In this document: one piece after another, positions 53,993 through 62,909 of the stretch
Layout of the letters: every line of letters starts with the position of its first letter
Position numbering within the stretch: position 1 is the first letter of the stretch
DNA from: Clostridium estertheticum
GTDB taxonomy: Bacteria; Bacillota; Clostridia; Clostridiales; Clostridiaceae
Reading direction: 5' to 3'
Length of the DNA: 64,000 nt
NCBI RefSeq assembly: GCF_026650985.1
Contig: NZ_CP086239.1
Span: forward strand, 1,178,001 to 1,242,000
The notes under the pieces: model-generated
Told to the model about the DNA's origin: nothing
Seen by the model: the letters and a program-made list of their open reading frames with translations, nothing else
The model's database searches: none
Program-made: the position numbers and the translations under genes

Positions 53993-54601
53993 TTAATACT
54001 TCCTATAAATGCCGACGAGTATACCTAAAATTGAACAGTCATCTAATATGATAGGGGACATTGATGAATTCTCAGGCTGAAGCCTTATATGTCCTTTTTC
54101 CCTAAAAAATCTTTTAATAGTTGCCTCATTATCAATAAGTGCTACAACTATATCGCCATTTTTAGCTGAATTAACTTTCTCGATTATAGCAAGATCACCA
54201 TCTAATATTCCGGCTTCAATCATGCTACTACCAGAAACTTTAAGCATAAATAACTCATTATTAGTTTTTGTAAAATTTAAAGGTATAGTAAATGTATCTT
54301 CAACATTCTCAACCGCAAGGATTGGTACCCCAGCTGTAATTTTCCCTATAATAGGTATATCTATAAGTTCTTTTCTTATAACAGCATCCTTTAATAATTC
54401 TATTGCACGAGGTTTAGCAGGGTCCCTACGTATATATCCTTTTTTTTCTAATCTTTCTAAATGACCATGAACAGTTGAGGTGGATTTCAATCCTACAGCT
54501 ACACATATTTCTCTTACTGAGGGTGGATATCCTTTTAATTGAACTTGATCTTTTATAAAGTTATATATTTCACTCTGTTTATCTTTTTTTGGAGTTAACA
54601 T
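53993..54601 (-). CDS. lexA: LexA repressor of the SOS response
   Basis: A 202-residue LexA; ATG 54601 is chosen because GAGAGGTG lies six bases upstream (an ATG at 54616 overlaps that site). The winged HTH domain ([35 protein letters not shown]) is followed by the self-cleavage domain: Ala90-Gly91 cleavage site (ITAGVPI), Ser126 (SGSSMIEAG), Lys163 (ATIKRFF). Complete and normal length. It represses DNA-damage genes and its own promoter (box at 54654). Confidence 0.97.
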   Translation of the reverse strand: MLTPKKDKQSEIYNFIKDQVQLKGYPPSVREICVAVGLKSTSTVHGHLERLEKKGYIRRDPAKPRAIELLKDAVIRKELIDIPIIGKITAGVPILAVENVEDTFTIPLNFTKTNNELFMLKVSGSSMIEAGILDGDLAIIEKVNSAKNGDIVVALIDNEATIKRFFREKGHIRLQPENSSMSPIILDDCSILGILVGIYRKY

Positions 54602-54653
54602 GTAAACACCTCTCATTCATGGTAGAATTATACCATATAAGTTCAAAAACATC

Positions 54654-54665
54654 AAACAAATGTTC
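54654..54665 (-). promoter_or_regulatory. LexA box in the lexA promoter
   Basis: On the minus strand GAACATTTGTTT (consensus of Gram-positive SOS boxes GAAC-N4-GTTC with one mismatch). It overlaps the region of a -35 (TTGATG), and a TATAAT box lies 17 bases further on, so LexA autoregulates. Confidence 0.7.
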
Positions 54666-54773
54666 TATTGCAGGGTATAAGTATAAAAAATTATAAGTAT
54701 TTGATTAATGATACCTTATTTGTTATAATAGTCTATTATAATAGTATTAGAAATAAATGTAGTGGGGTGTTGT

Positions 54774-55256
54774 ATGTCTAAAAACTGTATATTTAATAAT
54801 AAGAAAATTTGTAATGACTGCGGTGATTGTGAAGTCTGCGAATTAAATTCAAATAAAAAATGCGATAATTGCGGAAAATGTTTAGAACTTGAAGGTTTTG
54901 ATGTTAAAGCTATAAAAATTGATGAAGTCTTTGAGGATGCGGGCACTGGAAAGTTAGATGATGATATTTACAACGTGGATAAAATTGATGAATCTGCTTT
55001 AGAAGAGACCATAGAAAATAAAGATGAAGAAACATCTAAAGATGATGAAGCATCAAAAATTGAAGCTTACGAAGCGTTTTTAGCTGAGGAAAAGCAAGAG
55101 AAGCTAAATAAAGATAAATACATACCTGAAAATAATGAAGTTTGGGAATTTATAGATGATATAGATGGGGCAAAGGAACTACTTGAGGATGAGGAAGATA
55201 ACTCAGAATTTCTTCAAGAGGAATTTCCAGGGCTTATAAGACTAAAGAAGGTATAA
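54774..55256 (+). CDS. Acidic protein with CxxC-rich N-terminus
   Basis: Divergent from lexA. ATG 54774 follows GTGGGGTG (a GTG at 54762 would overlap it). About 160 residues: the first 40 carry NCIFNNKKICNDCGDCEVCE then CDNCGKCLELEGFDV, a repeated CxxC/CxxxC array for metal binding; the rest is very acidic and probably disordered (DEETSKDDEASK). Common next to lexA in clostridia as a conserved unknown. Ends in a strong terminator. Confidence 0.7.
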   Translation: MSKNCIFNNKKICNDCGDCEVCELNSNKKCDNCGKCLELEGFDVKAIKIDEVFEDAGTGKLDDDIYNVDKIDESALEETIENKDEETSKDDEASKIEAYEAFLAEEKQEKLNKDKYIPENNEVWEFIDDIDGAKELLEDEEDNSEFLQEEFPGLIRLKKV

Positions 55257-55279
55257 GAAGTATAAAGTAAGAGGGCACA

Positions 55280-55322
55280 GGAGTATATATTATCACGGAT
55301 GTGATAATATATACTCCTTTTT
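55280..55322. terminator. Bidirectional terminator
   Basis: A perfect 17-bp inverted repeat (55280-55296 / 55301-55317), loop GGAT, followed by five T residues. It serves the CxxC protein gene and the converging recombinase gene. Confidence 0.9.
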
Positions 55323-56322
55323 ATTGCTCATCAGAGAGGGGATTCGACTTAACAGCATTTCTTAGTTTTTCATCGTCAGCATGAGTATATATCTGAGTGG
55401 TAGAAATATTTTCATGTCCTAATATGTCTTGTAAACTTCTAATATCTACGTTTCCATACTTATACATAAGGGTGGCTGAAGTATGTCTTAATTTATGAGG
55501 AGTATATTTATTTTTATTGAGCCCAGCATCTCCTATATGCTTTTTAACAATTCTTTCTACAGTTCTTTTATTAATTCTTCCAAACTTGCCACTGATAAAT
55601 AGGGCATCCTTATCCTCAACATGGATTTTATCTATGTTCATATTCCTAATAGGTAAATATTTATAGATTGCTCTAAGTGATGCTTTATTTAAATAAATTG
55701 TTCGCTCTTTATTTCCTTTTCCTATGATAGATAATGTATCTTCTTTCATATCGGATAAATTGATACTGCAAAGTTCTGACAATCTGAGACCACAGTTTAG
55801 GAATAATGTAATAATACTATGGTCTCGAATAGAATGTTTATCTCGAGAGATTGTAGCTTCGAGTAGGTCCTTACTTTCATTTAAAGTTAAAAAAACCGGA
55901 ATTCTTTTTCCAATTTTTGGGGACTCTAAATCTATAGTTGGATCTATAGATAACACTTTAGCCTTAGTGGTTAAATATTTAAATAGGGACTTTATGGATG
56001 CGATTTTCCTAGCCTTAGCATAATTGCCATTAGCCCTATATTTACCAAGATAAGAGATAAATGCGTATAAATCTTGTAATGTAAGAGTTTTTAATGTATC
56101 TAAGGTTAAGTCGCTAATTACAATGTCTTCAAGCTTTAGGCTTTTATCTGAAGGGACTAAACCTTTATACATTTTTAGAAACTTTAATAATAATGACAAA
56201 TCGGCAGTATAAGCAACTATAGTATTAATAGAACAGCCTTTAATAGTAGATAAATAATTAAAATAATCATTTAGAAACGGTGGAAGTTCATTGTTATAAA
56301 TACCATTTAGATCAGATTTCAT
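55321..56322 (-). CDS. xerC-like: Xer-like tyrosine recombinase
   Basis: A 333-residue lambda-integrase-family enzyme; ATG 56322 follows GGAGG. N-terminal SAM-like core-binding domain (FLNDYFNYLSTIKGCSINTI) and C-terminal catalytic domain with Arg (NCGLRLSEL), Lys (GKGNKERTIYL), HKLRH, and His/Tyr (LGHENISTTQIYTHAD). No phage-type extra DNA-binding domain, so closer to chromosomal XerC/XerS than to integrases. It probably resolves chromosome dimers or acts at one fixed site. A 16-bp dyad just upstream may be its target or operator. Confidence 0.88.
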   Translation of the reverse strand: MKSDLNGIYNNELPPFLNDYFNYLSTIKGCSINTIVAYTADLSLLLKFLKMYKGLVPSDKSLKLEDIVISDLTLDTLKTLTLQDLYAFISYLGKYRANGNYAKARKIASIKSLFKYLTTKAKVLSIDPTIDLESPKIGKRIPVFLTLNESKDLLEATISRDKHSIRDHSIITLFLNCGLRLSELCSINLSDMKEDTLSIIGKGNKERTIYLNKASLRAIYKYLPIRNMNIDKIHVEDKDALFISGKFGRINKRTVERIVKKHIGDAGLNKNKYTPHKLRHTSATLMYKYGNVDIRSLQDILGHENISTTQIYTHADDEKLRNAVKSNPLSDEQ

Positions 56323-56340
56323 AATAACCTCCAAAATACG

Positions 56341-56378
56341 TAATAATGTCGTGAAACTTACATTTCACGACATTATTA
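56341..56378. promoter_or_regulatory. 16-bp perfect dyad with 6-base spacer in the recombinase leader
   Basis: Arms 56341-56356 and 56363-56378 are perfect inverted repeats around CTTACA. On the minus strand a TATAAT box lies immediately upstream, so the dyad covers the transcription start and leader of the recombinase gene. The 6-base spacer is the same as in dif sites of XerC/D. Confidence 0.7.
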
Positions 56379-56491
56379 TACTACAAAAGAGGGGGTAAAA
56401 TCATGTTTATTTTGAAATATAATTAAATTATTTTTTTATCTATGTTTTTTACTATTCTATTAATAGTATTTTCTTTTAATTTTATAAAATT

Positions 56492-56530
56492 AAAAAGCTA
56501 TCAGTTTTATATTCCTGATAGCTTTTTACA
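56492..56530 (-). terminator. purB terminator
   Basis: AAAAAGCTATCAG (56492-56504) pairs perfectly with CTGATAGCTTTTT (56515-56527). Confidence 0.85.
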
Positions 56531-56546
56531 TTTAAATTATATAATA

Positions 56547-57977
56547 TTATACGTTTATAGCTGTTTCAACGCCAATTGCATCTTTATTAGCTTCGAGTAT
56601 TGGATTTACATATTCAGCTATAAAGTCTACTACTTGACTTGGAGCTCTTCCAACAAATTTAATTGGATCAATTACAGCTATAATCTCTTCTTTTGACATC
56701 TTAAAGATTGGATCATTTATAATTCTCTCTATAAGATCATTATTTAGACCTTCTTCTTTAACACGTTTAGCTGCATCCATAGAATGAACTCTAATGTGTT
56801 CATGAAGATCTTGTCTGTCTCCGCCCTTTTTAACTGCTTCCATAAGGATATTTTCTGTAGCCATAAATGGTAGCTCGTGGTTTACATGAGAAGTAATTAC
56901 CTTTTCATATACAACCATGTTCCCTGCTATATTCATATATAGATTTAAAACTCCATCAAGTGCAAGGAAAGCTTCAGCCACAGATATTCTCTTATTAGCT
57001 GAATCATCTAGTGTTCTCTCAAACCATTGTGTTGCGGCTGTTATAGCAGGATTTAATGAATCTACTATAATATACCTAGCTAAAGAACTAATTCGCTCAG
57101 AACGCATAGGATTCCTTTTGTATGCCATTGCAGAAGATCCAATTTGTTTTTTTTCAAATGGTTCCTCTACTTCTTTCATACTTTGAAGTATTCTTAAATC
57201 ATTACTAAATTTATAAGCACTTTGAGCTATTTCTGAAAGTGTATTTAGTATTATAGAATCTACTTTTCTAGAATAAGTTTGACCAGTAACTGGATATGTA
57301 TCAACAAATCCCATTTTATTTGCTACATATTTATCTAAGTCTTTAACCTTCTTCTCATCATTTTCAAATAAGTTCATAAAGCTAGCTTGAGTTCCGGTAG
57401 TCCCCTTTACTCCAAGTAACTTAATATTATCAATTACGAAGTCCAAATTTTCTAGATCCATTACTAAATCTTGAATCCATAGTGTTGCTCTTTTACCTAC
57501 AGTAGTTAATTGTGCTGGTTGTAAATGCGTGTAACCTAAAGTAGGAATATCTTTATATTTTAATGCAAATGTTGAAGATTTACTAATTACATTAACTAAT
57601 TTCTTCTTAATTAATAATAAAGCCTTTTTCATGATGATAAGGTCCGTGTTATCACCCACATAACAGCTAGTAGCTCCTAAATGGATTATTCCCTTTGCAG
57701 TTGGACATTGTACGCCGTATGCATATACATGGCTCATTACATCATGTCTTATTTCTTTTTCTTTTTCCTCAGCAACTTCATAATTTACATTATCAACATT
57801 GGCTTTAAGCTCATCAATTTGATCCTGCGTTATATTAAGTCCTAATAATTTTTCACCTTCAGCTAATGCTACCCAAAGCTTTCTCCAAGTTTTAAATTTC
57901 ATATCATCTGAGAATAAAAAACTCATTTCTTTTGATGCGTATCTACTATTTAATGGTGTATTATAAGTATTTCTCAT
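56547..57977 (-). CDS. purB: Adenylosuccinate lyase
   Basis: A 476-residue enzyme starting at ATG 57977 (GGAGG upstream; an ATG at 58022 has none). Fumarase/aspartase superfamily: MSHVYAYGVQCPTAKGIIHL GATSCYVGD, LGYTHLQPAQLTTVGKRATL (catalytic His), and the signature GSSAMAYKRNPMRSERI, followed by the C-terminal domain. It makes AMP and AICAR in purine synthesis. The gene stands alone, not in a pur operon, with its own promoter region and terminator. Confidence 0.95.
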   Translation of the reverse strand: MRNTYNTPLNSRYASKEMSFLFSDDMKFKTWRKLWVALAEGEKLLGLNITQDQIDELKANVDNVNYEVAEEKEKEIRHDVMSHVYAYGVQCPTAKGIIHLGATSCYVGDNTDLIIMKKALLLIKKKLVNVISKSSTFALKYKDIPTLGYTHLQPAQLTTVGKRATLWIQDLVMDLENLDFVIDNIKLLGVKGTTGTQASFMNLFENDEKKVKDLDKYVANKMGFVDTYPVTGQTYSRKVDSIILNTLSEIAQSAYKFSNDLRILQSMKEVEEPFEKKQIGSSAMAYKRNPMRSERISSLARYIIVDSLNPAITAATQWFERTLDDSANKRISVAEAFLALDGVLNLYMNIAGNMVVYEKVITSHVNHELPFMATENILMEAVKKGGDRQDLHEHIRVHSMDAAKRVKEEGLNNDLIERIINDPIFKMSKEEIIAVIDPIKFVGRAPSQVVDFIAEYVNPILEANKDAIGVETAINV

Positions 57978-58225
57978 ATTTTGCCTCCACACGTACGTAT
58001 TAAGATATAAAACGATTATCATTCATATTATAACATACAATATTGTAAAAAGTAATGTAAATGTTCGTATATACTAGCTATAAAATCAAAATAAACTTTG
58101 AAATTATAAATTCATCTCCCCTCATATTAATAATACTCTAAAGAAGTCATTAAATAGTTCTAAAATATTATATTTCTAATATAATTTAAACAACTAGAAA
58201 TAATTATAATAGTGTGGGGGTAATT

Positions 58226-58432
58226 ATGTATAAGCTTAATAATATAGACAAACTATCATTTATATTAGTATTGGTCGGCGCATTAAACTGGGGACTTTTG
58301 GGGTTATTAAATTTTAATCTAGTTAGCGCAATCTTTGGAGCTATTCCATTTCTTGCTAGATTTATATACATCTTAGTAGGATTATCTGCTGTTAATATTA
58401 TCGTGTTTATATTCAGAAGTAAAAAAGCGTAA
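58226..58432 (+). CDS. DUF378 small membrane protein
   Basis: A 68-residue protein; ATG 58226 follows GTGGGGG. Two transmembrane helices (LSFILVLVGALNWGLLGLL and FIYILVGLSAVNIIVFIF) with the conserved LVGALNWGLLG motif of DUF378. Function unknown. The terminator of this gene is split by the IS1182 element. Confidence 0.9.
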   Translation: MYKLNNIDKLSFILVLVGALNWGLLGLLNFNLVSAIFGAIPFLARFIYILVGLSAVNIIVFIFRSKKA

Positions 58433-58468
58433 TATATTGTTAGTAGTGAAAATACTCCATAGCTATTA

Positions 58469-60195
58469 GAGGCCACTGAAAAAAGCACTCTTTTTTCAGT
58501 AGAGTTTTCAAATTTGAATAGAAAAAGCATGAGGAATCCATATTTTTGGATATCTCATGCTTTTTCTTTTATAATTAAGTTTTAAAAGCCCTATTTCATG
58601 CTTTTCAACTTAATTATTCTCTTTAGATTCACAGTGAAGATTGATAATGCACCTTGCATTTGCATGCTAATTAAGCCTGACGATATTGCTACATCATAGC
58701 CATGTTGGTGCTTAAGTTCACTATTTTTAGCCTCTATCATATAACGCTCCCTAGCACGTTTTTTAAAATATTCACTTTTTTCGAACTCTATTTGATCTTT
58801 GTGGGTATTTGACTTTATTGAAACTGAATAAGTTTTAGATTTAGCGCCTTCTTTATAACACCCATCTTTATGAACACAATTTTTACACTTTTCTACATTA
58901 AAATAGTAAGTTAACACTTGATTTTTACCAACATTCTTCTTTCCCTGTTTTGCTTTTTTAATAGCCATATGACCTGCCGGACATACAAATAAACCAGCAT
59001 CTTTATTAAACTCAAATTCATCTTCTTTTTTTCGCATTCCTTGTGAAATTACAGGATTTAGTTTTGAAATTAATGCAATTTTATTTTCTTTTGCATATTC
59101 TAGATTTTTCTTTTCAGAATAAGCTGTATCTCCAATTACTTCATTAACATCTATACCAGCCTCACGGCTTTTTTCTATTAAGGCTATGAGCTCCTTTCCA
59201 TCACTTTTTTCGCCAGTTGTAATAACAGCTGCTGTAATTAAACGTTCTTCACTCATAGCAAGGTGTGATTTATATCCAAAAAAAGAACTATCCTCAGTCT
59301 TATGCCCCACTTTTGCATCCTCATCTTTTGATAGTTTTAGGTTTTCTATGTCATCATTAAAAGCTTCGGTTAAGTAGTTTAATTTAGTTTTCACAGTTGG
59401 ATTTGCTACAATTTCTGGATTCTTGTTTATGCTATCAATTAATAATTTGCAGTACTCAAGAATATCTTCAAGTACTCCATTTGTAACTTTATTCGGCAAA
59501 TCTTCTTTTATCTCAGGATGTACTCCGTACAATGTTTTTCTTAAATTTTTTGCACGTTTCAATAATTCTTCTCCTGCTGATTTTTGGTTATAACGTGACT
59601 TGGTATGCGTAGCATCAACTATTATTGCTTTGCTTTTTAAAACTCCCTCTTTTATAGCAAGTTCTACAGTCTTGTTTATTAATAAATCTAATAAATTCAT
59701 GTCTTTAAGGCGAAGCTTTCTAAATTTAGTTAATGTACTTGAGTTTATTAAATTTGTTTCTTCTGGGGCTAAATTCAGAAAATATTTAAATGACATATCA
59801 TAAAGAGTTCTTTCAACAACATCTTCATCAGACAATTCATATATTACTTTCAAAAGCAAATATTTAAATAGCATTATAGGGTTAATAGCACCTCTACCCA
59901 TAGATGAACTATAGTTAATAATCAATTCGTCATAAACAAATGAAAAGTCAACAAGGTCATTAATTTGCTTTAAAATGTTATCTTTCGGAATAATTAACGA
60001 ATATAAGCTATGGTATGTATTTATTTTTATTTCCAATTGTCCTTTTAGCATAATAGTTTAGCCCCTTTTATTTTATTCTACTATACTAATTCGACATATC
60101 TTTTAAAATTCCTTTTTGTTTTTAGTCTTTTACATAAAAAAATCGCCATCTTTAATTCGATGACGATTTTTCATATAGTTTTTCAGTGGCCTCAG
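58469..60195 (-). mobile_element. IS1182-family insertion sequence with 8-bp target duplication
   Basis: Terminal inverted repeats GAGGCCACTGAAAAA at both ends (58469 onward; inverse ending at 60195). Direct repeats AGCTATTA (58461-58468 and 60196-60203) flank it exactly, a target-site duplication. One transposase gene inside, intact. About 1.73 kb. Confidence 0.9.
58591..60051 (-). CDS. IS1182-family transposase
   Basis: A 486-residue DDE transposase with the DUF772 N-terminal region (YSSSMGRGAINPIMLFKYLL), Asp in IIVDATHTKS, VIGDTAYSEKKNLEYA with Asp, a Cys pattern CKNCVHKDGC, and the YMIEAKNSELKHQHGYDVAI end with the catalytic Glu. Full length with no stop, so probably active; together with intact ends and target repeats this suggests a recent insertion. 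ATG 60051. Confidence 0.95.
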   Translation of the reverse strand: MLKGQLEIKINTYHSLYSLIIPKDNILKQINDLVDFSFVYDELIINYSSSMGRGAINPIMLFKYLLLKVIYELSDEDVVERTLYDMSFKYFLNLAPEETNLINSSTLTKFRKLRLKDMNLLDLLINKTVELAIKEGVLKSKAIIVDATHTKSRYNQKSAGEELLKRAKNLRKTLYGVHPEIKEDLPNKVTNGVLEDILEYCKLLIDSINKNPEIVANPTVKTKLNYLTEAFNDDIENLKLSKDEDAKVGHKTEDSSFFGYKSHLAMSEERLITAAVITTGEKSDGKELIALIEKSREAGIDVNEVIGDTAYSEKKNLEYAKENKIALISKLNPVISQGMRKKEDEFEFNKDAGLFVCPAGHMAIKKAKQGKKNVGKNQVLTYYFNVEKCKNCVHKDGCYKEGAKSKTYSVSIKSNTHKDQIEFEKSEYFKKRARERYMIEAKNSELKHQHGYDVAISSGLISMQMQGALSIFTVNLKRIIKLKSMK

Positions 60196-60224
60196 CTATT
60201 ATGGAGTATTTTTTATTGTTTTAG

Positions 60225-61079
60225 TCAAATATTTATACTGTTCTCCCCTTTTTTTAAGCTTTCAACTTCAACTGAAATTTGAGTTAAATAATTGTCGTAG
60301 CCTTTTACGGTTATTTCATCTAAAAGAAATTCTTCATAGGAATATTTCTTTATATCAAAATTAGAGGTTTTTAAAAATTGAAGTATTTTATTATAGGTTT
60401 TGTCGATATTGTTATAGTCCCCTTTATGATACGCCACGCAATAGATACCCTTTGGTTTAGTAAAAGTAAAAGGAACATCATTTTTAGAATTTAACTTTGT
60501 ATATAAATACGAATAATTTTTAGCTACTCCCTTTAATATATTATCCTTACTGATCATGATGCAACTAGAATATCCAGAGTTAATATGGTTTAAAGTGCAA
60601 TAGTTCATATGCTCGGACAGTGTTTTAAAATATTCATTATCGCTCACATTTTCTATTGAATTGCTTAGAAGAAGATACTCCTCATCAAAAAATTCTAAAT
60701 GAATTTTAGAATAATCTATCATACACGCATATTCTGTTATGGAAATTTTTGTTTCCATGAGTTTACGTATTCTTTTTAGGTTTTCTATCTCAATATCAAT
60801 ATCTAGCATTTTATTTTTAAATAACTTAACTAATGCATTTGGACTCCTATTGTCCAGATAAGATTTAATCTCCTTCAAAGGCATATTTATTTCTTTTAAA
60901 TTAGTAATGACATCAAAAAGATCAAATTGTTGTTGAGAATAATATCTATATCCATTATCATCTCTTATTTCTGGTGAAAAAATGCCTATATCATCGTAAT
61001 GGAAAAGAGTTTGTTTCTTTACATTACATAACTTTGCAAAATCTCCAGTAGTAAAATATTTATTAAACTTTTCATTCAT
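60225..61079 (-). CDS. MerR-family multidrug-type regulator with effector-binding domain (BmrR-like)
   Basis: A 284-residue regulator. N-terminal MerR winged HTH (YFTTGDFAKLCNVKKQTLFH, YDDIGIFSPEIRDDNGYRYY), a coiled dimer helix (NKMLDIDIEIENLKRIRKLM), then a GyrI-like ligand-binding domain (GIYCVAYHKGDYNNIDKTYN). This is the BmrR/TipA plan: a cationic or hydrophobic drug triggers transcription by twisting a promoter with a long spacer. It faces the ABC exporter gene across a promoter that has that spacer. Confidence 0.9.
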   Translation of the reverse strand: MNEKFNKYFTTGDFAKLCNVKKQTLFHYDDIGIFSPEIRDDNGYRYYSQQQFDLFDVITNLKEINMPLKEIKSYLDNRSPNALVKLFKNKMLDIDIEIENLKRIRKLMETKISITEYACMIDYSKIHLEFFDEEYLLLSNSIENVSDNEYFKTLSEHMNYCTLNHINSGYSSCIMISKDNILKGVAKNYSYLYTKLNSKNDVPFTFTKPKGIYCVAYHKGDYNNIDKTYNKILQFLKTSNFDIKKYSYEEFLLDEITVKGYDNYLTQISVEVESLKKGENSINI

Positions 61080-61094
61080 AGATTGTTTCTCCTC

Positions 61095-61128
61095 TTGACT
61101 ATACGGTAACTGTATACTTTATTATAAT
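61095..61128 (+). promoter_or_regulatory. MerR-type promoter/operator of the ABC exporter
   Basis: TTGACT (61095-61100), a 19-base spacer, TATTAT (61120-61125). The spacer carries the dyad TATAC-GGTAACT-GTATA. A 19-base spacer with a central dyad is the hallmark of MerR-activated promoters. Confidence 0.8.
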
Positions 61129-61178
61129 ATTATTGCAATAATATTTCAAGGGTACTTAAAAAGGAGTGAACAGAAGGA

Positions 61179-62909
61179 ATGAAACTAATATTAAAATACA
61201 TAAGAAAATATAAACTACTTCTAGTGCTTAATATAATATCAATTTTTGGATTTGCATTAGTCGAATTAGGCATTCCAACAATAATGGCTAGAGTTATTGA
61301 CATAGGGATAGCTAATAAGGATATAGCATATATAAGGCATATGGGGATTGTAATTGTGGTAATATCTATAGTTGGGTCTATGGGTTCAATATTATTAGGG
61401 TATTGTTCTTCAAAAATTTCTACTAGTATGATTAGAGATATAAGAAATGCTATTTTTAGAAAATCTCAGGAATTTTCACATAGTGAATATGATAAGTTTG
61501 GAATATCATCAATGATAACTCGAACAACCAATGATGTTTTTCAATTGCAACAATTTACAAATACTCTGTTAAGAACAGCATTACTTACACCGGTTATGTT
61601 TATTGTAAGTTTAGTGATGATTCTTAGAACAAGCATACAGTTATCCGCAGTATTAGCAATAACTGTACCATTCATAGTTGGTGGAGTAGTTATTATAGCT
61701 AAAAAATCTTATCCAATTTCAGAAAAACAACAGAAAAAATTAGATGGATTAAATAGAATTTCAAGAGAAAATTTAACTGGAACTAGAGTAATCAGGGCGT
61801 TTGGGAACGATGATCATGAAAACCAAAGATTTGAAAAGATAAATAATGATTATGCCAGTGTATCTAAAAAGTTATATAAGCTTATGGCAATTCCTCAACC
61901 AGCTTTCTTTATCTTGTTGAATTTCGCTGTGCTAGTTATTTTTTGGGTTTCTAGCAAAATGATAAATTTAGGAACATTGCAAGTTGGACAATTGGTAGCA
62001 TTTATAGAATATTTGTTCCATGCAATGTTCTCTATTATTCTTTTTTCAATGGTGTTTATCATGTATCCCAAAGCACAAATTTCAGCCAATAGAATTCAAG
62101 AGATATTAGATGAAGAACCTATTATTAAAAATCCTATAAATGGTATTAAAGATACAGATATTAAGGGTATTGTAGAATTTAATAATGTTACCTTTACGTA
62201 TCCAGATGGAGAAATCCCAGTATTAAGAGATATATCCTTTACAGCAGTAAAAGGAGAAACAGTAGCATTTATAGGAAGTACAGGCAGTGGTAAAAGTACG
62301 TTAATTAATTTAATTCCAAGATTTTATGATGTTACAAACGGTAGCATAAAAATAGATGGAGTAGATGTGAGAGATTATGATTTAAAGGCATTACGTGGAA
62401 AAATGGGATTTATACCTCAAAAGACATTGCTGTTTGCTGGCAGTATAGGCACTAACATTAAATTTGGCAAAAATGATGCAGATAAAGAAGAAGTTGAACA
62501 TTCTGCAAAGGTAGCTCAGGCTTATGATTTTATTAATAGTAAACCTAAAAAATTTGAGGAACTAATAAGTGAAAGCGGATCTAATGTGTCGGGAGGTCAA
62601 AAGCAAAGGTTGTCTATTGCAAGAGCATTAGTTAGAAAACCTGAAATTTATATTTTTGATGATAGTTTTTCCGCCCTAGATTTTAAAACAGATGCAATGC
62701 TTAGAAAAAGATTAAAGGACGAAACTAGAGATTCCATAGTTTTAATAGTTGCACAGAGGATGGGATCTATACTTGATGCTAATAAAATAATAGTATTAAA
62801 TGAAGGAGAAATAGTAGGAATAGGAACTCATAAAGAATTACTAAAAACCTGCGAAATCTACCATGAAATTGCATCATCTCAACTTACAAAGGAGGAACTG
62901 GAACAATGA
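61179..62909 (+). CDS. Heterodimeric ABC exporter, first subunit (degenerate catalytic site)
   Basis: A 576-residue half-transporter: six transmembrane helices in the first 310 residues (YKLLLVLNIISIFGFALVEL; IVIVVISIVGSMGSILLGYC), then an ATPase domain with GSTGSGKST (Walker A), VSGGQKQR and Walker B IYIFDDSFSALD. The residue after the Walker B Asp is Asp, not the catalytic Glu, the usual degenerate site in one half of BmrC/LmrC-type heterodimers. Start and stop are normal; the second subunit overlaps by ATGA. Drug export is the expected role, under control of the divergent MerR regulator. Confidence 0.93.
   Translation: MKLILKYIRKYKLLLVLNIISIFGFALVELGIPTIMARVIDIGIANKDIAYIRHMGIVIVVISIVGSMGSILLGYCSSKISTSMIRDIRNAIFRKSQEFSHSEYDKFGISSMITRTTNDVFQLQQFTNTLLRTALLTPVMFIVSLVMILRTSIQLSAVLAITVPFIVGGVVIIAKKSYPISEKQQKKLDGLNRISRENLTGTRVIRAFGNDDHENQRFEKINNDYASVSKKLYKLMAIPQPAFFILLNFAVLVIFWVSSKMINLGTLQVGQLVAFIEYLFHAMFSIILFSMVFIMYPKAQISANRIQEILDEEPIIKNPINGIKDTDIKGIVEFNNVTFTYPDGEIPVLRDISFTAVKGETVAFIGSTGSGKSTLINLIPRFYDVTNGSIKIDGVDVRDYDLKALRGKMGFIPQKTLLFAGSIGTNIKFGKNDADKEEVEHSAKVAQAYDFINSKPKKFEELISESGSNVSGGQKQRLSIARALVRKPEIYIFDDSFSALDFKTDAMLRKRLKDETRDSIVLIVAQRMGSILDANKIIVLNEGEIVGIGTHKELLKTCEIYHEIASSQLTKEELEQ

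Larger units (their letters stand above)
58451..60214 (+). terminator. Terminator of the DUF378 gene, interrupted by an insertion
   Basis: Left half AATACTCCAT (58451-58460) and right half TGGAGTATTTTTT (60204-60216) would form a strong stem with loop AGCTATTA if the element between them were removed. The loop sequence is now present twice. Confidence 0.7.
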
